A stretch of DNA of 10,687 nucleotides, taken from an uncultured Alphaproteobacteria bacterium (GTDB lineage: Bacteria; Pseudomonadota; Alphaproteobacteria; RF32; CAG-239). The notes beneath the pieces are model-generated. The model did not search any database and was not told the DNA's origin. It saw only the letters and a program-made list of their open reading frames with translations. The position numbers and the translations under genes were made by a program. The DNA lies in contig UQFU01000059.1 in NCBI GenBank assembly GCA_900540425.1, forward strand, positions 1-10,687. Direction: 5' to 3'. This document shows, one piece after another, positions 6,989 to 10,687 of this stretch (positions are counted from its first letter, which is position 1; every line of letters begins with the position of its first letter).

Positions 6989-7705
6989 TTATAAGTTCAA
7001 CTGGCTTAGCAAATTAGCACGGTTTTCGGGGAATTTCAAGCCATGCGTATTAAAAAAGTTTTTTTGCAGGAAAAACTCCGTCATCTTTAGCAAATCCGCC
7101 ATTTCCGATGGCTTAGGGCGATATTCCCGCCGCAAAATAAACTGTGGATAAGCAAACAGCTTTTCCCGATACAAAAACCCGGCTTCCTCACAAACCGCCC
7201 GTCCGCTTTTCGGGGAAACATAGCGCAGGTTTTCGGTACTGCCGGTAGCGGCACATTCGCTTAAATCCAGTCCAATTCCCAAATTTTCGAGCAGGTAGAA
7301 TTCAAAATAGCAATAATGCGCCAGCCAATTTTCTTCGTTTATCAGGTTGAAAAAACTGTCAATATAATAATAAAAACGCTCAAGAGGCGCCTGCTCGGGC
7401 AGGCAATCGCGGCACAGGCTGCACAAAGATGCCAAAGCGGCCAGCTTGCCGCCGTCGGTCATAAAATTTACGGCGCCGGCATTTTGCAATTCCACCTTCA
7501 GGCTGAGCATATTTTCATCGACACGGGCGTAGGCCTCTATGGTCACGGAATTTCCGAGCTGATAGGTTCCGAGGTTTTTCTTATGCAAGCAGTTTTTGAC
7601 ATAACCGGTTATTTTGCCGTAATTTCGCGTCAACACGGTGAGAATCAACGAACTCTCACCGTGTTTGCGCAAACCGATTATGTATCCCTCATCACGAAAC
7701 TGCAA
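6989..7705 (-). CDS. recO: DNA repair protein RecO, TTG start
   Basis: RecO works with RecF and RecR to load RecA on SSB-coated single-stranded DNA and to anneal strands at gaps. The 238 residues match the usual length. The N-terminal OB-fold begins [19 protein letters not shown], matching the family's M-x-(W/F)-R-DEG start. The C-terminal half has [10 protein letters not shown] (147-156) and [10 protein letters not shown] (162-171), typical of alphaproteobacterial RecO. Cysteines at 95, 98 and 101 (C-x2-C-x2-C) are of unknown relevance. The start codon is TTG: no ATG or GTG exists between it and the in-frame stop upstream, and starting here gives the family N-terminus. Ribosome binding is weak (GGGAT upstream). 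It starts 14 bases after the kdsA stop, so it depends on the kdsA promoter. A 12-bp inverted repeat lies in codons 14-25. Confidence 0.93.
   Translation of the reverse strand: MQFRDEGYIIGLRKHGESSLILTVLTRNYGKITGYVKNCLHKKNLGTYQLGNSVTIEAYARVDENMLSLKVELQNAGAVNFMTDGGKLAALASLCSLCRDCLPEQAPLERFYYYIDSFFNLINEENWLAHYCYFEFYLLENLGIGLDLSECAATGSTENLRYVSPKSGRAVCEEAGFLYREKLFAYPQFILRREYRPKPSEMADLLKMTEFFLQKNFFNTHGLKFPENRANLLSQLNL
7632..7665 (-). repeat. Perfect 12-bp inverted repeat inside recO codons 14-25
   Basis: AACACGGTGAGA (7632-7643) is the exact reverse complement of TCTCACCGTGTT (7654-7665), with 10 bases between. In the recO mRNA it would form a 12-bp hairpin beginning about 40 bases after the TTG start. 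No T-run follows on the minus strand, so it is not a standard terminator. It could affect recO translation or mRNA stability, or be a protein-binding site. Confidence 0.75.
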
Positions 7706-7719
7706 TCCGGATATCCCGA

Positions 7720-8565
7720 TTAATAGTCATGAATCATGGTTTTTGTAATCCGGTCATAGGCCTGCAATTCGCCCAAAACCCGTTTCATATCATGCAACGG
7801 GATCATGTTCGGGCCGTCGCTCAGAGCCTTGGCTGGATTGTCATGGGTTTCAATAAACACCGCAGCAACCCCGACTGCAACCGCCGCCCGAGCCAGAACC
7901 GGAGCATATTCCGCCTGGCCGCCGGAGCAACCGCCCTGCCCGCCCGGCTGCTGAACCGAGTGGGTCGCGTCAAAAATAACCGGACAGCCGCTGTCTTTGG
8001 CCATTCGCGGCAGCCCCCGAAAATCGGTCACCAACGTATTATAGCCAAAACTGGAGCCGCGTTCGGTAATACAAACATTGACGTTTCCGGAATCATCAGA
8101 CTTTTTGACAATGTTTTTCATATCCCAAGGTGCCAAAAACTGGCCTTTTTTGATATTAACAACCTTTCCGGTCCGGGCAGCGGCAACAACCAGATCCGTC
8201 TGGCGGCACAAAAAAGCCGGAATTTGCAACATATCAACATGCGGCGCAACAATTTCACATTGTTCTTTTTCATGCACATCGGTTACAATCGGCAGTCCGG
8301 CATACAGTTTTTTTATTTCATCAAAGGTCCGCATGCCTTCTTCCAGTCCAACGCCGCGCGGCGTATTGATCGACGTCCGGTTGGCCTTGTCAAAAGAGGC
8401 TTTGAAAATATAATTCATTCCCAATTCTTTGGTGATTTCGACCATGGCGCCGGCCATATCGATGGCGTGCTGGCGGCTCTCAATCTGACAAGGGCCGGCC
8501 AACAGCGCCAGAGGCAGCTTGTTGCCGAGTTCAAAATCGCCGATTTTGATAATTCTTTGTTCCAT
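7720..8565 (-). CDS. kdsA: 3-deoxy-8-phosphooctulonate synthase (Kdo-8-P synthase), metal-dependent class
   Basis: KdsA condenses arabinose-5-phosphate with phosphoenolpyruvate to Kdo-8-phosphate, the committed step to Kdo of the LPS inner core; it is cytosolic. The TIM-barrel signatures are clear: LAGPCQIESR (22-31), FKASFDKANRTS (54-65), GLEEGM (73-78), QIPAFLCRQTDL (114-125), KKGQFLAPWD (139-148), FDATHSVQQPGG (198-209) and ALSDGPN (247-253). The residues equivalent to the Aquifex metal ligands are all present (Cys26, His202, Glu239, Asp250), whereas the E. coli metal-independent enzyme has Asn in place of the Cys; this one is therefore class II. Length (281) is normal. The start has an AAGGA site. 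It is the first gene of the operon with recO, parC and the 60-residue gene, an unusual pairing of envelope and DNA-maintenance functions. Confidence 0.96.
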   Translation of the reverse strand: MEQRIIKIGDFELGNKLPLALLAGPCQIESRQHAIDMAGAMVEITKELGMNYIFKASFDKANRTSINTPRGVGLEEGMRTFDEIKKLYAGLPIVTDVHEKEQCEIVAPHVDMLQIPAFLCRQTDLVVAAARTGKVVNIKKGQFLAPWDMKNIVKKSDDSGNVNVCITERGSSFGYNTLVTDFRGLPRMAKDSGCPVIFDATHSVQQPGGQGGCSGGQAEYAPVLARAAVAVGVAAVFIETHDNPAKALSDGPNMIPLHDMKRVLGELQAYDRITKTMIHDY

Positions 8566-8597
8566 CTCTGTTTCCTTTAGTTATTCCAGATATCCTA

Positions 8598-8626
8598 CCA
8601 ATAGCAAAAATTATTGTTTTTGGCAA
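8598..8626 (-). promoter_or_regulatory. Weak candidate promoter for the kdsA operon
   Basis: On the minus strand there is TTGCCA (8621-8626), 17 bases, then TATTGG (8598-8603). The -35 box is good and the -10 box poor. The 8566-8634 gap is the only non-coding DNA between the upstream terminator and kdsA, so some promoter must lie here or further upstream. The exact boxes are a guess. Confidence 0.28.
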
Positions 8627-8634
8627 TCAGAATA

Positions 8635-8674
8635 AAGCAAAATCCCCAGCGCCAAAGCTTCCGGGGATTTGCTT
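8635..8674 (-). terminator. Rho-independent terminator after the 336-residue gene
   Basis: Minus-strand stem GCAAATCCCC (8663-8672) pairs with GGGGATTTTGC (8637-8647) with a one-base bulge, and is extended by AAGC/GCTT at the ends. A 15-base loop region can form a smaller inner AGC/GCT stem. A short T-rich tract follows. It begins seven bases after the stop of the upstream gene and separates it from kdsA. Confidence 0.72.
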
Positions 8675-8680
8675 AAAAGT

Positions 8681-9691
8681 TTAACTTTGCTCTTTAAAAA
8701 AATCGCTTATATCCCTTTTCAGGTAAGAGGCATAAAAGCGCAACGCGATTTGCCACTTTATCCGTTGGAACAGATTTTCCTTAAACTGCGGCGCACACTG
8801 ACGAAAAAGATCAAGTTTCCGCCGGTGGTAGTCGCAATTTTCCTTAGGGCTGTTGCCAAGGCGGGCATAGGCTTCAATATTTTCCAACATATTCTGCAAC
8901 AAAATTTTTTTGGAAACATGGGGAGCTTTCCATAAATCTCCCAGTTTGCAATCCTTTATGCAACGCAGAACCGTAAGAGTTTTTTTGCGATGTTTTTGCA
9001 ACAATTCCAAAGAACGACAGCAAGTCAGCGGGTTGGCAACCAAGAGAACCGTACCGGGCAATTCTTCAAGGTTCTCACTATATTCTACTCCGCAGCCTTT
9101 GAGCAGTTGGCGCGCTTTGGCTGTCTGGTAGGGATTCCGGTGGTCTCCGAGCAGATAAATCCCGGGCTTCTTTCCTTGTTTGAGAGCAGAGGAATAAATT
9201 TCAAGTCCCCGCGGGATGATGTCCAAATCAGACGCATCAATCACAATACTGTTATATTCTCTGAACTCACAACTGACAACCCCCGGAAGGAAATCCACTT
9301 TGGGAATGTCCGTCAAGTTTTGCGGGCAAAACCAGATATGCGCCGAATGCAGAAAATTATGACAGATGTTATAAATCACTTTTGTTTCAGCAATGACAAC
9401 GATCGTTTTAGCCTGATATTTTGTCATAATCTTGCTGATTCTCTGATAATAACATCCCGAGCGGTCATATTTGCGCAACATCGGAAGGCTATCCTGACAA
9501 ATTTCCGGCATATGCCGATATTTTTCAGCATAAAAATCCGTCAAACACTTTACAATTCTGCTACTTTTCTTATTCCTGTCGGCAATAATCAGATCAACCT
9601 TCGGAATTGTCCATTCCAGATAATTGCTCCTCATCGTGCTAACTTGGAAAACATCATGAGCACAGGCAAAAAATTTATTAAACCTTTTCAT
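8681..9691 (-). CDS. Protein of unknown function, 336 aa
   Basis: I do not recognise this protein. It has no signal peptide and no clear membrane segment, so it is probably cytosolic. It contains alternating hydrophobic strands and helices that look Rossmann-like: KVDLIIAD (31-38), KTIVVIAETKVIYNIC (95-110), YNSIVIDASDLDIIPRG (146-162), KPGIYLLGDHRNP (175-187), and TVLLVANPLTCC (214-225). The C-terminal third is basic and helical (KILLQNMLENIEAYARL, 262-278; KWQIALRFYASYLKRD, 312-327). There are about 14 cysteines, high for a cytosolic protein, and no recognised motif. A two-domain nucleotide-sugar or glycosyltransferase-like enzyme would fit the pagP and kdsA neighbours, but this is inference only. 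The ATG at 9691 lacks a ribosome binding site; the next in-frame ATG (9634, MRSNYLEW) also lacks one, so the start is uncertain. A terminator follows at once, and a promoter may lie at 9734-9762. Confidence 0.72.
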   Translation of the reverse strand: MKRFNKFFACAHDVFQVSTMRSNYLEWTIPKVDLIIADRNKKSSRIVKCLTDFYAEKYRHMPEICQDSLPMLRKYDRSGCYYQRISKIMTKYQAKTIVVIAETKVIYNICHNFLHSAHIWFCPQNLTDIPKVDFLPGVVSCEFREYNSIVIDASDLDIIPRGLEIYSSALKQGKKPGIYLLGDHRNPYQTAKARQLLKGCGVEYSENLEELPGTVLLVANPLTCCRSLELLQKHRKKTLTVLRCIKDCKLGDLWKAPHVSKKILLQNMLENIEAYARLGNSPKENCDYHRRKLDLFRQCAPQFKENLFQRIKWQIALRFYASYLKRDISDFFKEQS

Positions 9692-9733
9692 AAAAAAATA
9701 ATATTAAAAATGAATAATTTTTACTTATTCAAA

Positions 9734-9762
9734 TTTTTAACACGGCGATTCAGCTTTTTCAA
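9734..9762 (-). promoter_or_regulatory. Candidate promoter for the 336-residue gene
   Basis: On the minus strand there is TTGAAA (9757-9762, 5/6), a 17-base spacer, and TAAAAA (9734-9739, 4/6). It lies in the 80-base, very A/T-rich gap between the pagP stop and the gene. No terminator-like hairpin is seen after pagP, so read-through is also possible. Confidence 0.35.
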
Positions 9763-9771
9763 GTTTTTTTA

Positions 9772-10338
9772 TCAGAACCGATAACGCAGCCATGTAAACA
9801 GGACGTTGCCGTCATTTTTTACGCCCGGAACGTACGCCGCCTGCACCGCCCAGTCTTTGTATTCTACCCCGGCCAACGGCAACGGCAGCGGCACGGGAAT
9901 ATAAAGATATTCGTGCCTCTGGGTCAGACTGACGGTAAAACCGACGCCGACCCGAAAATCAGGATTGCAGTTGACAAACCAGTTTTTTTGAAAAGCATAA
10001 CCGAAAATCGTTTGCGGATGATAATTAGAATCGTCAAAAACCATTGCATAGAGTGCATGCCAATCGCCATCTTCATCATAGCGCGCTTTTCCCAGCCCTA
10101 TTCCCCAAGGCATTTCATTGTACTCATCTATTTTGTCTTGGTCATACGCCAAGCGGTTGTGCCAGGTATTAATCGGTATAAACAGGTTATATTCTCCGTT
10201 TTGCCAGGTTTTTCCCACATTATGCCCAAATTTTTCAAGCAACGGCATATTTTCTTCATGGTTCAAAACTTCGGCCTTTGCAGGAAAGTGAGTCGATAAC
10301 ATACTGAAAAGCAATATAAAAGCATATAATTTTTTCAT
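9772..10338 (-). CDS. pagP: Lipid A palmitoyltransferase PagP (outer membrane acyltransferase), 188 aa
   Basis: PagP is an eight-stranded outer-membrane beta-barrel that moves an acyl chain from a phospholipid sn-1 position to lipid A, strengthening the outer membrane and altering TLR4 recognition. Residues 1-22 are a signal peptide (MKKLYAFILLFSML...PAKA). The mature protein tracks E. coli PagP: KTWQNGEYNLFIPINTWHNR (43-62), AYDQDKIDEYNEMPWGIGLG (65-84), GDWHALYAMVFDDS (91-104), YIPVPLPLPLAGVEY (146-160) and YVPGVKNDGNVLFTWLRYRF (169-188), ending in Phe as barrel proteins do. The catalytic set His60, Asp103, Ser104 corresponds to E. coli His33, Asp76, Ser77. The E. coli Gly88 'hydrocarbon ruler' position appears to be Ala115. 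The start at 10338 is preferred over 10359 because AGGA lies eight bases before it and the signal peptide begins MKK. In E. coli pagP is controlled by PhoPQ; no such site is evident here. Confidence 0.94.
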   Translation of the reverse strand: MKKLYAFILLFSMLSTHFPAKAEVLNHEENMPLLEKFGHNVGKTWQNGEYNLFIPINTWHNRLAYDQDKIDEYNEMPWGIGLGKARYDEDGDWHALYAMVFDDSNYHPQTIFGYAFQKNWFVNCNPDFRVGVGFTVSLTQRHEYLYIPVPLPLPLAGVEYKDWAVQAAYVPGVKNDGNVLFTWLRYRF

Positions 10339-10346
10339 TTCTTTAG

Positions 10347-10350
10347 TCCT
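10347..10350 (-). promoter_or_regulatory. pagP: Ribosome binding site deciding the pagP start
   Basis: The minus strand reads AGGA, eight bases before the ATG at 10338. The ATG at 10359 also has AAGGA upstream, but only one base separates the two, too close for normal initiation, and its seven extra residues would precede the MKK of the signal peptide. Confidence 0.6.
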
Positions 10351-10362
10351 AGTGTTCATATC

Positions 10363-10391
10363 CTTTTATGCTATAAATTAAAAATTGGCAA
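10363..10391 (-). promoter_or_regulatory. Weak candidate promoter for pagP
   Basis: On the minus strand there is TTGCCA (10386-10391), 17 bases, then TAAAAG (10363-10368). The -35 box is fair and the -10 box poor. The placement just upstream of pagP in A/T-rich DNA is sensible. Confidence 0.3.
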
Positions 10392-10424
10392 CAGATTTAT
10401 TAGCTGCACAGGCACGGCCTGAGC

Positions 10425-10527
10425 GCAGGCAGCGCCTGAGGCATGACTTGCTACTGATGTTTGGGTGCCATGAATCCGCGTTGCGGGCAGCGCCCGAGGC
10501 ATCACTTGCTACTTCGACTTGGGAGCC
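10425..10527. repeat. Two imperfect 45-bp direct repeats, 58-bp period, each with a small G/C hairpin
   Basis: Copy A is 10425-10469 and copy B 10483-10527; 36 of 45 positions match. The conserved core is GCRGGCAGCGCCYGAGGCAT followed by SACTTGCTACT; the five bases after it all differ, then TTGGG-x-GCC returns. Each copy starts with a hairpin around an AGC loop: CAGGC/GCCTG in A and CGGGC/GCCCG in B. The two differences in the stem are compensatory. Copy A can also pair its CAGGC with GCCTG at 10417-10421 just upstream. Confidence 0.72.
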
Positions 10528-10581
10528 CTAGAAGCGCGATGCTTACAATGTGCACTATCTCTACTTTCCAATAACTGTCAC

Positions 10582-10615
10582 CCCTCGTTTTTTCGGCAGA
10601 AAAAACGTCAGAGGG
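10582..10615. repeat. Compact hairpin: nine-bp A/T-rich stem, four-base loop, and flanking CCCTC/GAGGG
   Basis: CGTTTTTTC (10586-10594) and GAAAAAACG (10599-10607) form a perfect 9-bp stem with loop GGCA. CCCTC (10582-10586) and GAGGG (10611-10615) can extend it across a short bulge. On the minus strand the descending stem includes a run of six As, then G/C, and no T-run follows, so it is a poor terminator. It may be part of an interspersed repeat or end the transcript of a gene outside the window. Confidence 0.6.
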
Positions 10616-10642
10616 TCTACAAGTTTTTTTTCTGTTTCCTTT

Positions 10643-10687
10643 TGTCATTCCGGGCTTGTTTTTTTACTGTCATTCCGGGCTTGACCC
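10643..10687. repeat. Interspersed palindromic repeat, two copies, the second cut by the window edge
   Basis: TGTCATTCCGGGCTTG occurs at 10643-10658 and exactly again at 10668-10683. The second copy goes on ACCC, the start of the matching arm of a CCGGG-CTTGA-CCCGG palindrome common as a dispersed repeat in several alphaproteobacteria (from memory). The first copy lacks this arm and runs into a T-run instead, so it is a truncated copy. Confidence 0.7.

Larger units (their letters stand above)
10339..10687. other. Non-coding repeat-rich stretch upstream of pagP
   Basis: No reading frame here has a ribosome binding site and a plausible protein. The stretch holds the pagP leader and candidate promoter (10339-10391), the 58-bp-period repeat (10425-10527), the A/T hairpin (10582-10615) and the palindromic repeat (10643 on). 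This density of small repeats is typical of an intergenic spot that collects mobile or miniature elements. I see no tRNA, attachment site or transposase. Confidence 0.6.

Noticed and set aside
7729..8580. A 283-codon plus-strand frame opposite kdsA, and similar frames opposite parC (4810-5586, 6193-6888)
   Set aside because: They lie antisense to unmistakable kdsA and parC, and their products show no recognisable domains.
10425..10527. Possible CRISPR array
   Set aside because: There are only two imperfect copies (80%), the unit is 45 bases with a 13-base spacer, and no cas gene is nearby.
10582..10615. Rho-independent terminator
   Set aside because: The stem is mostly A/T, and neither strand has a T-run immediately after the full stem; it is kept as a hairpin only.

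Overview
The window looks like chromosomal DNA of a Gram-negative bacterium, most likely an alphaproteobacterium and perhaps an uncultured host- or gut-associated one. The support is a RecO with the alphaproteobacterial C-terminal pattern, an alpha-type ParC followed by a tiny conserved-looking gene, a Kdo-8-phosphate synthase and a PagP-type lipid A acyltransferase (so LPS is made), and interspersed 'GTCATTCCGGGCTTG...' palindromic repeats. The taxonomic placement is inference. Every gene I can support lies on the minus strand, so transcription runs from right to left.

Region 1 (1-4476) is a tightly packed operon of secreted proteins of unknown role. Tandem promoter-like sequences (4414-4476) precede a 599-residue protein with about 74 cysteines (2531-4330). 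It is followed by two paralogues of 279 and 322 residues (1674-2513, 693-1661), which carry a four-cysteine module plus a domain resembling Lcl_C/DUF1566. Next come a shorter paralogue without the cysteine module (127-681) and the start of a near-identical tandem copy of it that runs off the left edge (1-113). The same four-cysteine module occurs four times in the large protein and once in each of the two mid-sized ones. This ties the cistrons together as one family-based surface or periplasmic system and is the most novel part of the window. Gaps are only 11-17 bases, and two stop codons overlap the next ribosome binding site.

Region 2 (4494-8565) is a housekeeping operon, kdsA - recO - parC - 60-residue protein, closed by a strong rho-independent terminator (4494-4524). 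It joins Kdo synthesis with recombinational repair and chromosome decatenation. recO starts with TTG and has a perfect 12-bp inverted repeat near its 5' end.

Region 3 (8635-10338) holds a 336-residue protein I do not recognise, with its own terminator and a candidate promoter, and upstream of it pagP, an outer-membrane lipid A palmitoyltransferase with its catalytic residues intact. With kdsA nearby, this is loosely an LPS neighbourhood.

Region 4 (10339-10687) has no supportable gene. It carries a 58-bp-period imperfect direct repeat with compensatory hairpin changes, a compact A/T-stem hairpin, and two copies of an interspersed palindromic repeat cut by the window edge.
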